DNA from: Melieria omissa
Taxonomy: Eukaryota; Arthropoda; Insecta; Diptera; Ulidiidae
Length of the DNA stretch: 64,000 bases
Assembly: GCA_963971225.1 (NCBI GenBank)
Contig: OZ020269.1
Coordinates: 108,013,486 to 108,077,485, forward strand
Direction: 5' to 3'
In this document: piece after piece, positions 11,270 to 22,860 of the stretch
Layout of the letters: every line of letters begins with the position of its first letter
How positions within the stretch are numbered: the first letter of the stretch is position 1
Notes under the pieces: model-generated
What the model saw: only the letters and a program-made list of their open reading frames with translations
Databases searched by the model: none
Told to the model about the DNA's origin: nothing
Made by a program: the position numbers and the translations under genes

Positions 11270-12335
11270 AATAAAAAATTTGAAACCCCACAGCGCTGAC
11301 TCGCTCCCGCCCGAACGCCAACTTCTTTGAAACAGGAGAATGAAAACTCAAATGGCCACTGGTTGTCTGTATTTACTCGAACACCACATAAATAAGATAA
11401 TCCCTGACAGAGTCTGCTGCTTCATTTCAGATACTTTAGCGCTCACACACACACACCAACACACACACACTGATACACAACGAAAGCCGAAGTGATTCCC
11501 ACAATCCGTTTATGTCACAACTTCAATCCCCAAGCGAGCGGCGGCCACCGCTGTCAGTGTATTAGGCGCGCAGCAGTGGCCCCGCCTGCGAGCGGCCCTG
11601 ACAGTGCCGGCAAAACGCGCCAGTGACAGGACACGCGCGCAGAAATGGCCGCCGCAGTAATATTTAGTCGAAACAAAAAGGCAGCCTTGACGTGAATCGA
11701 AGTAGGAAAAGGCTCGGACATTCTTTTCTATTTCGGCTGGGCTCCGCTCCCCGGGGAGTGGCCGTCCAGCCCTGCACGCGCAACTGCTGCCGCTTGGCCA
11801 CAAAAATATGGTCAAGTCGGCAGAAAAAAGCAAAAGCGTATCCTGGCATTTCGCTTGAGTACTTTTTAATAATTGCGCGCCGCTCGAGTTAAATGTTTAT
11901 GTGCTGGTTTGTTTGTATTTGTGTGTGTGAGTGTGTGTGGGGTGTACGGTAAAGTATCTGATTGCGAGCAGCCGAGCATCTTTGCATCTCTCGGCCATAT
12001 TTTCGGGCAGCAGTTAAAAAGACATTTGCTCGGCGCTTTCAAGGCGCCTTTTGCCTATTCCGACGCGCCTTCTAAAGTAATTAAGGCTCGTCGAGTTTGC
12101 ACTGCGCGCTCATTAAAAATATTTACAAAATCGTTGCGAGCATCGGAGATTAGCCTAATTGGAATATTATGCGCAACCGATAGACCGTCGCAGCGTCTGC
12201 TGGGGCCGTTTGCTGGTGTTTTTATGTTTTGTTTCTTGCGGCCGACCCGTGCTTCTGGTTGACATGGCACTGGCACCGATGGTTGAAAAGATTTTAATCT
12301 TTGGTTCACAAAAGCTTTCCGCAAGCAAATAAATG
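11270..12335. other. GC-richer block upstream of the signal-peptide exon; possible promoter or 5'UTR region
   Basis: This block has higher complexity than the AT-rich DNA on either side, with a CA-rich run at about 11442-11474 and a TG-rich run at about 11918-11942. It is upstream of the minus-strand exon at 10684-11010, so it could hold its promoter or an untranslated exon. I see no convincing donor facing that exon's acceptor. Open frames lack family features. Confidence 0.35.
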
Positions 12336-12874
12336 GCGCAGGGATTGACTTGAGGTGGATTATGGACTGCTTAATTAATTAAGAGTAGTGACACATTTGT
12401 GAAAGCAAGTGGAACGAATTTTAAATTACATTTCAAATCTTAAGAGCTCAAAATGGAATTGAGAATGTAAGCAAATAGTTAAAATGATGGTCTGTTAAAA
12501 TTTATTTATTTGTTTGAATGAATTAAAAATAAATAAAAATACAAAAAATTATAAACCAATATATAAAACTAAAGATGCGTTCGAATACATAAAAGAAGCT
12601 GAAGCAGAAGAACTGAGGAAGTTAGCGGAAGAAGTTGTTACAAAATTTTGGTTTAAAATTTAAGTTCAGATACTAAACACAAAGGAAGCTTGTCCCACAA
12701 AAAATGTGAATTTTCCAGAACAAACAATGCGACTAACTTCAAACTCAGTTTGAAATTGAAAAGAAATGAAAAATCGAACAAAGCTATAATAAAACGATTT
12801 CTGTTGTAGTTGAATGGACAAGGAAGGAATTCCACTTAATTTTTTTTCACTCGGGCAACTTGTTCAACAGTCTA

Positions 12875-13025
12875 AGGGAGCTAGTCGATAAGACTAGTCA
12901 CAGTCTTCTAGGCTTCGTGAGAAGCTGAAACTAGGTCAATGAGAGATCTAGTCGATAAGATTAGTCACAGTCTTCTATAGAAAATTATTCTTCGTGAGAA
13001 GCTCAAACTAGTTCAATGAGCGGTT
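12875..13025. repeat. Two-copy tandem repeat, unit about 67-80 bp
   Basis: 'CTAGTCGATAAGACTAGTCA' at 12881 and 'CTAGTCGATAAGATTAGTCA' at 12948 are both followed by CAGTCTTCTA, 'CTTCGTGAGAAGCT' and 'AAACTAG.TCAATGAG'. The second copy carries an insertion of about 13 bp. The unit contains the internal palindrome TAGTC..GACTA. Confidence 0.85.
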
Positions 13026-13075
13026 TCATGATCGGTTATTCGTGATATCCCAATGGGCCTTCAAAGGAAGACAAA

Positions 13076-13706
13076 TCGCACACGCACTACAAAAGTGACA
13101 CAACTGAAAATTTTTCACTTTTCGGGTTTATGTGTTAATACTGTGCACAATGCATAAATCTACCAATCAGCAAAAGCTCAGTATATTTTGTTGTTGTTAA
13201 CTGTTGCAAAAACACAGTTAGATCTCTCTTCATGCCAAAAGTTTGATGCTATTTGATTGCTGCAGCTCAATGCAAACGAGTCCTAACTCAAATTGTGTCA
13301 CTTTTGACGAAATACATTTTTGTTAAAGTTAATTTTAAGCAAAATTCTGACAATTTTTGTATATACTTTTAATTATTCAAATTAATTATGAATTTTAAAA
13401 ATTTTTCTTTAAACATTTTAACTGTCATTTATAATTATTAAATTCAAAAAAAGTGGCATAACTTGAAATAGTTTCGTAATTATTGAATTAAAATATCATC
13501 AAAACAGTCACAACTTAAAATTTTGGATTTTCTAGTGTAAAATACAAAAAAATTCTTGTAACTTATCCTAAAGCATAATCTGTAAGGATTTTCTATTGAA
13601 CGGTCTATTTGTTATTTAAAAAAAATGTTTAGCTCAAACAGAGTTTTTTGCGTTTCCTGAAAAATCAACAATTTTGAGTTGTGTCACTTCTGTTGTGCGT
13701 GTGCGA
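13076..13706. mobile_element. Non-autonomous DNA transposon (MITE-like), superfamily unknown
   Basis: The left end begins TCGCACACGCAC and the right end is its complement (GTGCGTGTGCGA, ending 13706). Similarity between the arms continues through 'AAGTGACACAACT.AAAATT', giving about 38 bp with a few mismatches. The 631-bp interior is AT-rich, has no gene, and carries further diverged copies of the GTGTCAC...AACT motif. A clear target-site duplication could not be settled, so the exact ends and the superfamily remain open. Confidence 0.75.
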
Positions 13707-14214
13707 AATGTGTTTTTTTTTTTTGTGTTGTTTACAATCGAGATTCGGTATTATTTTTTTTTTAATCTTAACTTCAAGAGAGACAAATGTGAGTTTAGAA
13801 GGGCACTTGAAGTATAAAAGTCCATAAGAAATAAATTTGTATTCTTTCTTTCTTATCTTAAAAAATTCATATTTTGATCCCTTAGACTGCTTGGTTAAGG
13901 TTAGATTAGAGAAACCATGTGTGCAACATTTACTTTTAAAGACTCTGTTGGGTCCATTGTGTTTTGTTGTATTTTGTATCAGGTGCCCTTTCCAATCTGT
14001 TGGGTTCCCTGTATATACAGACGAAATCTTTTGAGAACTACTTGGATTTGGCAACGAAACTGTGGGGATTAGTAATCTGTGCTTCAGCTTTTGGTTCGAG
14101 ACTTTAAAGAACTTGGGCTCAAGAGTTCGGAATGCAGTTTCTGTAAAAATGGATTGATTCCTCTGCGCGCTAAAGTGGTTTAACTGTGAACAGCTCTCAG
14201 TTCCATCTTTTCTC

Positions 14215-14465
14215 TTAGGTTAGGTTACGTTATGGGGGCTGCCACTGTAAGAGACACACTCGGAGGCCTCTTGTGAGGCCGCTTGTGCTACCACATATTT
14301 CACCTCTTTTTGAAATGTGTATGCAACACTGTTTTTTCCAACATATGTGAAACTATATTTGATGCTCCTTTGAAGGTTATCGAAATTCAGATAATAATGG
14401 ACGAAAGAATTGTGACGAAAGAATTGTGATCCCGACCCTTTCGACGCCTTTCGGGATGGATCGTC
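14215..14465 (-). mobile_element. 3' end fragment of a non-LTR retrotransposon (tail only)
   Basis: On the minus strand the sequence ends ...CGTAACCTAACCTAAG at about 14216-14231. This matches the tail of the LINE that ends at 19163 (CCGTAACCTAACCTAACC). Only untranslated 3' sequence seems to be present. The left half of the body contains a direct 14-bp duplication (ACGAAAGAATTGTG at 14401 and again at 14415). The extent to the right is uncertain. Confidence 0.5.
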
Positions 14466-15179
14466 TGGATATTACTTTTTGGTATTTAAATTATGAAACA
14501 TTTGCCTAAGAAATGCACCTTTGAAGTCGGCATGGTGACTGAATGGTCTTTTTTTATTAGAGTTCTAGAGGTATTTAACTTTTTGAACAAGTTTAGCTTA
14601 AAACGGGTTAAATAAATTTTGTATCAATATTTTTTAATTACAAAAAATTATTTCATATTTATGGAAAAATACAAAATTATCACTTTTTGATTTTATTTAA
14701 CCATTATTAAAGAAACATAGTTTTGATCAAATGCGCCCAATTCGTAGACTTCAATAAGAACTCAAACTTTTCAGACATCGCTACAAATTATTTTTGGAAA
14801 AGTTTGTAATTTGCTTTGAAATCACTTCAGAAAATATTTATTTGTTGGTGCCTACTAAAATTAAACCCATAAATCAATCGCAGCTTTTGCTATAAGATGA
14901 CAAATAAATGAAGTGGCTCTCAGGCAACTTTGGGGTAGAAGCATTAAACTGCCAAAAGAAGTGATTCTATTTCCAAATTTTGTTTATTTATGGTAAATTT
15001 ATTGCATCCAAAATAAAATATCTCAATGTCTGCTTCTGGTCATAGCAAACCTCCCTCAAAACGCAAACCCATACCACAGCAGACCCTTCGAAATAGTTTT
15101 TGCCTTCAAAAGACATTTCAAACATGTCGAAACTTCTGACCGTCGTCCCTTAAAGTCAAGCAGAAAATTTTCTGTTCGG

Positions 15180-16260
15180 TTTTCTCAAGTCACTGCGACT
15201 GTCTCAAAGCTTAAGACCCAATAATTAGTTCATAATGCCCAGACACACAACGGTACTTATGTGAAACGACAAGAAAATTCAATTATTGTAATTTGACAGT
15301 CAACGAACCTAAGCCACAAAAACACCAACCACAACCAACCCCCAACAAAATAACAAACCGAAACCGTACTCGACTGCACTGACGCGGCGTGTCGCATTGT
15401 CGCATTGACGCAGGACACATTGCACGTTTGCGCAATTGAAAGCGACCGAGAAAATCCTTTAAGTGCCTTGAAATTAACATTGCGCTGCAAATTAAAAATT
15501 AACCGCCCACGAAACCCAACAATGCAACAACAACTGAGGCGGAATTGCTGTCGCTTTTCATTTCGGCGAAAAGTGAGAAAAGTTTTCGTTTAAATATTTT
15601 TCAAATTAAACAAACAGAGACACAGACGCTGAATTATAAATGCACGCAACTATGCACAAATGTGTATGTGCCTTGGCCAGTCCGTGGCCGATGGAGCATT
15701 CGACAGCGTTTGTCAAACACACGCAGTGCATTAGTGAGTGTGGCCGCATTTCGACCAAAAGCACAGCGAGGAGGTCGCAACAAGGAGGCCACGCACACCA
15801 ACGCGTCGCCGTGAACAAATGTGCAAAAACCGAATAATAACGCAGCGTAAATCCCGCGAGCCCGAATTTGCTTGGCACGCCTTGTCGCATTTGAGTAAAC
15901 AAAAGCGCTGAACTTTTGTCGTATTTATCAACATTTCCATTTGTACTTTTGTACACACAAAAAAAAGAAGCACAACAACAACAACGACAACAGAAATGTG
16001 TGTACATTGGTCTCTGGCGGTCAACTGATGGCAGTCGCAGGTCGACGATTGCGACAGTCACTTTTGTTAGCTTTGTGTTGTTGTTATTGTGGTCGGTGCA
16101 ATCGTCGCTGTCCTGACGCACAATTAAGCCGCAACGGACAACAGTTTGGCTGAAATTCGATCGATTGTGCCGCTTTGTCATAGAACCCGATAGCGAACAC
16201 ATTGTCCCCGGAGGCAGATTTGGTTGCACGCTTTTCCAGCGAAAAGCCTTCAATCAGCGC
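15180..16260. other. Higher-complexity non-coding block
   Basis: It contains CAACAA runs near 15520 and 15975-15995 and a GTTGTTGTTATTG run near 16076. A 215-codon minus-strand frame (15606-16253) exists but is low-complexity, has no ATG at its head and resembles no protein family. The block may be conserved regulatory DNA; that is inference only. Confidence 0.35.
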
Positions 16261-17089
16261 TATTTTTAGTTTTATTTAAAGAATGACTTTGGACTAAAGG
16301 CCAAGTTAGCCATCGATATGGGTGGTTAGTGGTTTTTGTTGGCGCTAATGGAAAAAATGTGGCGGTAATAGTGAAAGTAATTGCTGATCTAATTTCGGAT
16401 TCAAATCAAACACAGAAATAGCACGAACGCTCCTAATACAACAATGAGTCGATAGTAATGGATTGAATGGCTGTTTGTAGTTCAGTGAATACATTTTTAA
16501 TTTGAAAGGGTAGAGCAGACCTAAAGCACCAAAGGAGGAATTGCATTTTAGAATTACAAGAAATTAAATCTTTTTCCTTCGTTTCTGAAGAATTATTGAT
16601 TGAGTGCTGATTCTATTCCCACTCTTTCCTCCTACTTATTTATGTTCCTGCTATTTCTGATCCTCACTCTCTGACGTTGTTGTTACCTAATGTTTACCTT
16701 TTTGTGTTTTGTAATAATTCGTTATGCAACCTCCGTGAATTGGATTGCGAAAGCAGCCCACGTTTCTATTTTCCGTTTCGCCGTCAGTTAGTTTATTCAA
16801 TTACAACATTGAATAAATTGCTCGCAGATATTAGTTATGTCAAAATATTTTTAGTTCACAAAGCCATAAGGATTATGAAACTGAAACCAGGCGTTGCAAG
16901 GCGCGCGAACAGACAAAATTACGAAAGCATTCTTCTCAGAAGTTTTCATATTTCTTATAGTTGCCAGGATATCTGACACGATGATGACAGGATTGACAGG
17001 AAGGGTACTAACTTTTCATAAATAGCACAATTCGGTTCATGGAACTGCGCTCAAAGGGCGAGTAGATATAAGCAAAGGAATATAAGAGG

Positions 17090-17261
17090 AGAATGGTAAA
17101 TGAAGTTGGGGATTCACGCCACTGAAGGTCCGGGTCGTGCAAATCTTACGATGGTTTCAGCCAACACCGAACACAGAATAAAGTGGCTCTTCGGGCACCC
17201 AAATGGGTCTTTTGAGGCTTAGAAACTAGCAAGCTTTCTGTCTTATCTAACCTAACCTAAG
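17090..17261 (+). mobile_element. Possible 3' untranslated fragment of a LINE
   Basis: It ends with CTAACCTAACCTAA (17248-17261), the same tail type as the LINE ending at 19163. It is preceded by 'CCCAAATGGGTCTTTTGAGG', which recalls the 'ATGGACCCAACAGGGTC' just before that element's tail. No coding part is seen. Weak evidence. Confidence 0.35.
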
Positions 17262-17507
17262 GCTCCACACTCCCTTGAACCCTCGAAGGTTCTTTGAGGA
17301 ATCTGAGGAGATCGGGAAAAGGGAGAGAGGAAGAAGGTGAGAACGCTCAACAGTGGCAGATGAAATGCTCTGTTGTGTCCACGTTCTCGAGACAGGATTT
17401 GTATGTTTGCCTTATGTTGGCCACATGCATTACCCATGTCCTTTGATCGCTTCCATCATGAGACGCAGTTTCTTTCTCTTCAGTCGAAGAAAAAAGTTCA
17501 CCCTCCT
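17262..17507 (-). pseudogene. C-terminal (Cys/His motif) fragment of a LINE ORF2, minus strand
   Basis: The minus-strand translation contains NIRQTYKSCLENVDTTEHF followed by ICHC. This is the C-x-x-(C)...H-x3-C-x-C pattern seen at the C-terminus of the other LINE ORF2 products in this window (for example EHLLCHCPSL at about 18877-18906). A stop follows ICHC, and the first half of the metal-binding motif is degenerate. The younger plus-strand LINE at 17520 is inserted into this older copy; its right-hand continuation should start at about 19176 but is too decayed to read. Confidence 0.6.
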
Positions 17508-17519
17508 TACTCGGTGCTC

Positions 17520-19163
17520 GACCGAACTGGTCCTGTTCACCAAGAAAACGAAGATTCAGGAATTTGCTCTTCCCTGTGTGGAAGGGCATCCCCTGAAACT
17601 ATCAAAAGAGGCCAAATATCTTGGCATAATTCTGGACTCAAAACTTTCGTGGAAGCGGAACATTGAGGAAAGAATGAAAAAGGGGCTCAATGCGCTGTAT
17701 GCCTGCAAGCGAGCCTTCGGTAAAAGATGGGGATTAAAACCGTATATTATCCATTGGATGTATACGGCGATAATCAGACCCATCATTGCCTACGGTTCTC
17801 ATGTGTGGTGGCCAGTCATGGACAAAAAGAGCAATCAGAGCAATCTGGGAAAGGTGCAGAGACTTGCCACGTTGGCGATTACAGGGGCGGCTAAAAGCGC
17901 TCCACGAATGGCTCTGGAGATGTTTCTGCACCTTCCCCCAGTGGACCTGTTCGTAAAGGCCAGCGCAGCAAAGACAATCCTCAGATTGAGGGAGTCTAAC
18001 CAGCTGAGGCAAGGCGGCTACGGACATTCCAGCATTCTGAACGTTCTTATGCCTAGCTCTACCGGACAAGGTCTTCTAGATAAGGCCACTGACTTCCTGG
18101 TAAAGCGCAGTGACTTCGAATCGAAGATTCCCATTGACTACCCCTCCAGGGACAACTGGCAACAGCCCGAGGTGGAAGGCCCTGCAGGAGTCTACTTCAC
18201 CGACGGCTCGAAGACAGAGGATGGAACTGGAGCGGGTGTCTTCTGTGAAACGCAAAATGTCTACTGGTCTTATAGACTACCAGACTATTGCAGCGTTTTT
18301 CAGTCGGAGGTTTTCGCCATCATGAAAGCAGCGGAACACATAAAACATTCGGCACTTAGTATGGCCGTCATTTGTGTTGATAGTCAGGCTGCTCTTAAAG
18401 CAATTGAATCCACTGTAGTGAAGTCAAAGGTAGTACTAGACTGTCGGAAAGCACTAGGTGGCATACGGCAATGCAGGGTTCGTCTGTGCTGGGTTCCCGG
18501 ACATAGTGATATCGAAGGGAACGAGCAAGCGGACGAACTAGCCCGTGCAGGGTCAGCTATGCCGGCGTGCGAGGCGGTCAACACGGTGCTACCACCGATC
18601 TCTGCTATGATGGGTTCAATAGGAGAGTGGCTTACACGAGCCACGAATAGAGCCTGGACAACCAGGTGCGATTGCAAGATTGCACGCACACTATGGCCAG
18701 CACTCAACACGAGGAAAAGTAAGTGCCTTCTGCGCCTCGACAAACATGCTGTACGCATGGTTACGGGGGTAATCACAGGTCACTGCGCCATTGGTGTCAT
18801 GTTATGCAAATGGCGTTTGGCGACCGACGATTTATGCAGAAGCTGTGGAGATGAGGATGCAGTCGAATCGGTCGAGCACCTGCTATGCCACTGCCCATCA
18901 CTACAAGGACGACGGCTCCAGACTCTTGGGGCAAGGTTCTTTGACGGGCTCGAGGAAGTAGCAGATGCACAGATAACCGATCTACACAATTTCCTCGCAA
19001 AGACCAAATGGTTCCCAAAAGATCCCGTTTGGATCTACAGGGATCCAAACAGATAAGAGAAGGACATCGGTTTCCGAAAAATGAAGGGATTCACAATGGA
19101 CCCAACAGGGTCTCCGAGTGGAAGTGCCTGACGCACACACCCCTTCCGTAACCTAACCTAACC
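17520..19163 (+). mobile_element. 5'-truncated non-LTR retrotransposon (APE/RT/RNase H group, I/LOA-like)
   Basis: The element is bounded by a 12-bp direct duplication TACTCGGTGCTC (17508-17519 and 19164-19175) and ends in an AACCT-type tail instead of poly(A). Only the 3' 1.64 kb was inserted: the end of the reverse transcriptase, the RNase H domain and the terminal Cys/His motif. 5' truncation with a short target duplication is the usual result of incomplete target-primed reverse transcription. The intact frame implies a recent insertion. Confidence 0.92.
17521..19056 (+). CDS. LINE ORF2 C-terminal part: RT thumb, RNase H, Cys/His motif (5'-truncated)
   Basis: An uninterrupted frame of about 511 codons enters from the element's truncated 5' end without its own start. 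It opens in the RT after the YADD motif (ELVLFTKKTK, then EAKYLGIILDSKLSW, then the IIRPIIAYG block). A type I RNase H follows with all four acidic positions in place: FTDGSK (Asp at about 18202), SEVFAIMKA (Glu at about 18307), VDSQAALKA (Asp at about 18376) and GNEQADELA (Asp at about 18532). The end is a CxxC...HxxxCxC motif (CRSCGDED, EHLLCHCP). Without the RT active site it cannot act alone. The frame also reads upstream of 17520 by chance into the older element. Flanks are annotated separately. Confidence 0.9.
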   Translation, partial: TELVLFTKKTKIQEFALPCVEGHPLKLSKEAKYLGIILDSKLSWKRNIEERMKKGLNALYACKRAFGKRWGLKPYIIHWMYTAIIRPIIAYGSHVWWPVMDKKSNQSNLGKVQRLATLAITGAAKSAPRMALEMFLHLPPVDLFVKASAAKTILRLRESNQLRQGGYGHSSILNVLMPSSTGQGLLDKATDFLVKRSDFESKIPIDYPSRDNWQQPEVEGPAGVYFTDGSKTEDGTGAGVFCETQNVYWSYRLPDYCSVFQSEVFAIMKAAEHIKHSALSMAVICVDSQAALKAIESTVVKSKVVLDCRKALGGIRQCRVRLCWVPGHSDIEGNEQADELARAGSAMPACEAVNTVLPPISAMMGSIGEWLTRATNRAWTTRCDCKIARTLWPALNTRKSKCLLRLDKHAVRMVTGVITGHCAIGVMLCKWRLATDDLCRSCGDEDAVESVEHLLCHCPSLQGRRLQTLGARFFDGLEEVADAQITDLHNFLAKTKWFPKDPVWIYRDPNR

Positions 19164-19179
19164 TACTCGGTGCTCTCAG

Positions 19180-20150
19180 AGAACACTTTGCGATTCTGCA
19201 AAATTCCGCTCCAAAGCATTTTTCCATGTGAGCAATGCTGCATGGTTCTTGATTCATTATAAAACTAATTATTGACTCTGGTCCCACTGCATTGTCCTCT
19301 GACTACGATATCTTTAGATCTACTCAACCGATTGAGTTGAAATTTGATGTATATCCAGCCTCCAGGCTCTTCCAGAAGTGTCTTGATAGAAAAATTTTTC
19401 CAGTTGTACTAAAGCAAAATTAAAAAAATATGTCGCGTCCATGCTACTTCTTCAAGGGGTTCCGGTGGGCTACCTGCTCGCTCTACAACTTTACAATGAC
19501 TGAAACTCTATGCTTCAATTCATTGCTTACTTTATTTCATTTTCATTGCTTACTCGAATTCATATTCATTGCTCACACGATATCTAATAATTTTCTTTGC
19601 AAGTAAAACTACTTGTTTTGCAATAACTTCTATCAACGACTTTTGCTACTGGTTTCCACCGCAACTCACTTCGAGCAGCAATGTCATTATAGCCTTCACC
19701 GGCTACGACATATATGTCTTTATATCTATAGCCCCTTCAAAAATCAACTTTAAAAATTCGAATCTTTCGGTTAGTACACAATAAAATGAAAAGTTCTTTA
19801 AAAAACATGAAAGTCGGACACCAAACTCTAAATACACGCAATTTTTGTTAAGCCTCAATATTTGTTTTTTACAATTTATATACTTTCAAATTCATATTTA
19901 TCAAAAAAAAACAATGACAATTTCACTAAACTTTTTTTAATGATACGACAAACATGAACTTATAGATCCATATGTAATTTTGTGTTAAAAGTATATCTTT
20001 GTTAATATTTTTGAACTTAAAACATGCATTAATAAATAAACTGAAGAAATGTAATAGAAAACCACTTTAAATTCGTTTACAAAATATGTATAAAAATAGC
20101 ATAAAAAATGTCCTCTTCAAGGTTAGAAAATCTCTTTTAACTGACTCCTT
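19180..20150. other. AT-rich non-coding DNA
   Basis: No open frame with protein character, no repeat structure and no splice pairs were noticed. It separates the nested LINEs from the tandem array that follows. Confidence 0.5.
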
Positions 20151-20159
20151 TTTTCAGTC

Positions 20160-21035
20160 AAGCTTGCATAGTGAAAATCGAGCATAATTTTTGCTGTTGT
20201 CTGACTAGTATGAATCAGAAAAGTAGGATATATGTAAAATCGCATACAACTTCATCAAAAGATAGAAATACCCGAATTTATCATCTAAAAGTTTGGCAAG
20301 TGTTGAAAACAATTTAAAAAAGTCGGTGGAAAATCTCATACAACTTCATCAAAAGTAACCGAATTGATTATCTAAAAGTTAAAAAAACCAACCAAATCCA
20401 CACAAGCCGAATGTAAAATCTTAGAAAATTTCATCAAAAGGTAGAAATACCCACATTTATGATCTAAAAGTTGGATAATTGTTGAAAACCATTTAAAAAA
20501 ACCCACTCAAGTCGGTTAAAAATCTCATAGAACTTCATCAAAAGTAACCGAATTGATTACACAGTGCAACCAATTAAAAAAAAATTTCGAGGGACAAGGT
20601 CAAACCCATCTCATTCGATAGAGGACCTCAGTAGATGAAAAAGTGCCGAGGTATTTTTCCTGGAATGTTCGAGTTTGTTTTAAATCGAGTTTAAAGATGG
20701 CGGCTTAATGCCCTTTCGCGAAACTTTTAAAACATCATATCTTTTGACTCAAATGTCAGAAAGGAATAATTTTTACGTCAAATAAACCCGAACATTCCGG
20801 GAGAAATCCCTTGGCTCTTTTTCATCTACTGAGGTCCTCTATCGATTGAGATGGGTTTGACCTTGTCCCTTTTTTCAGTGTTGCACTGTGTTATCTAAAA
20901 GTTGAATAAATGTTTGCAAACCCTAATCAAATCTACACAAGTCGGATGTAAAATCTCCTACAACTTCATCAAAAGTATACAAAGTGATCATTTAAGTAAA
21001 ACTTGAATGAACGTTGAAAAAATTTCAAAAATAAG
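20160..21035. repeat. Tandem array, alternating units of about 90-100 bp, interrupted by a MITE
   Basis: 'CTTCATCAAAAG' recurs near 20251, 20345, 20432, 20533 and 20957 with related flanks ('AAAATCTCATACAA', 'CGAATT.AT.ATCTAAAAGTT', 'GTTGAAAAC.ATTTAAAAAA'). Odd and even copies differ (one type has 'AGGTAGAAATACCC', the other 'AAGTAACCGAATTGATTA'), so the array has a two-unit period of about 180-190 bp. The last spacing becomes regular once the 331-bp insertion is removed. Confidence 0.85.
20560..20890. mobile_element. MITE with long terminal inverted repeats and a TTA target duplication
   Basis: The ends are CACAGTGCAAC and its complement. The arms stay alike for about 110 bp, through 'GGGACAAGGTCAAACCCATC', 'GATAGAGGACCTCAGTAGAT' and 'GGAATGTTCG', leaving only about 100 bp of unique centre. 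A direct TTA (20557-20559, 20891-20893) flanks it. The neighbouring array unit at about 20352-20372 shows the uninterrupted target (GAATTGATTATCTAAAAG). A 3-bp TTA duplication is known for PIF/Harbinger-like elements, but these termini do not let me assign a superfamily. Confidence 0.92.
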
Positions 21036-21039
21036 CTGA

Positions 21040-22860
21040 GGAGCGTAAAAGCTGGTTGCAGCGGCATATCACTTAACCCTGCAAAAGTAAAAGTGTATCA
21101 GCGTAAATACTTATTTCCGCCGCTTATTTATAATAAACACACCCAAACACGCAGCTGCCCAAATACGTTAAAAAAAATTAGGAAAAAAAAATTTCAAGTG
21201 TAAAGTGGCAAAAAACAAGCTGACCCTTGTTTACACGCAAAAATAATGCATTATCCTTTCATATTTTGATATGAACACACACACACAAACAGACATTGTT
21301 AAGCACACAAATGCAAACACCTAAGCGACAAAAACGAAAACAACAACAACAACAAAAACATGGTCATGTCCATCAGCGCATATCGCACAGAGTATCTAAG
21401 AGTTGACGCTTTTTTGCTGCCTGTTTCCCTGTTCACATGTGTGCGTATGCATAGAAATGTATGGGTGTGTGTGTGTGTGTGTTTGGCTACCTTTCCATTT
21501 TATTATTTATGTTTGGTTGTTTTTGCAATATGTATTTGTTGTTGTTTCTTCTTTTTTTGGTTCTAATTTATCAGCGTTGCTGCCTGCATGTGTAGCAGGA
21601 ATTTATTATTCATGAATAATGGGAGTAAAAGTACAACAACAACAACACATTTGCATACAATTGACTGCCCCCTTGGTGGTGCCGCCCATTTTAGGCTTGC
21701 ATGCAGCGGCTACAGTGGGCCCTAATAATAAAATACACACACACACACGCATACACACGCACTGTGTGTCAGCTTAACGCATTTGTACCGGTGCGCTGAC
21801 GCTGGCTTTGTGGTCAGCTGCGTTCTGTGCATGTCCACTGCCCTTTCTCCTTTCACCTTTTCTCCCCCCTCATCGCTGCCATTGCTATGAGCTGTGTATG
21901 TGTGTATGTGTTTGTATGTGCAGCGCATAAAAAGGCATTAATAAATGAGTAGCGAGCGTGTTGGTTGTTAATCCCCCCGCCACACCGCTGAACCGCTCCA
22001 TCTCAGTTGGCGGTCGCTTGTGTGTCCTTGTGCGCGCCTTAATTTATAATTTAAGCACATTTATTTGCTGCACGCTGGCCCACTGCCTTCACTAACTACA
22101 CCACACTAACTTACACCCTCCTCCTCCTCCTTCTTCTCATTTACCTCCTTCCTTCTCCTTCTCCTCAACATAGTTTCCACTGCGACCACACAGTCGAGTG
22201 CTCTTTGTCGCTTTGGTTAGTTTTGCGGCTTTTACTTTGAGCCAGTGCGCACTTTTTATTGTTGTTATTGTTTCAGCACGCTTCTGTGTTTTTGTTTGCT
22301 TCTTTAGCTTTTCCTGTGTGTGTGTGTGTTGTGTTTGCAGTTATTTGCATTTCGCTTTGCTGCCGTTGGCTTTGGCTTTGACCATATCTGCCTCGCTGCA
22401 CAGCGACATAACCTAAAAGGCCTTTGAGATAATTAAAAGCGCGTTAAGTGCCGCTGCTGCCAAGTCTTGCTGCATGCTGTACATGGCTGCCACCAGTCGT
22501 CTGTATGCGTGCATGTACTCTGCATGTGTGCATGTGTGTGCGTGTGCGTCCTTTTGGCGCACATGTGACACGTGTGCTGAATTTCCAATAAATGCTCGCG
22601 GCATTTGTGTTCGTGTTCGAACGACCCACACTCCCAGCCGACAAACTCATTGTTTGCTAGTTAAGCTCGTTATGGTCTGGAAAAATATGGAGTGTGTGCA
22701 CTCATGGCATAGCCAAAGTTTTCCTCTATCAATGCGAGGATTTAAATTCATCGAACTTTTGCGCCGGCAATTTCGAACTTTGCTAAACGAAAATGTTAGA
22801 GATGTTGTTTCGTTCAAGCGGCAGGTTTCAAGTGCTAAATATTTCGAGCAGCTTTAAGTT
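21040..22860. other. Higher-complexity non-coding block with GT/CA runs
   Basis: It contains CAACAA runs (about 21340-21358, 21634-21648), GT runs (about 21465-21483, 22317-22330) and CA runs (about 21735-21748). Reading frames are biased by these repeats (strings of V-C-V-C) and look non-coding. Possibly regulatory. Confidence 0.4.

Noticed and set aside
15606..16253. 215-codon minus-strand open frame
   Set aside because: No ATG at its head, low-complexity stretches from CAACAA/GTTGTT runs, no family motif and no splice sites.
19146..19163. Telomeric repeat (CCTAA)n
   Set aside because: Only about three units, exactly at a LINE 3' end with a target duplication; it is the retrotransposon tail, not telomeric DNA.
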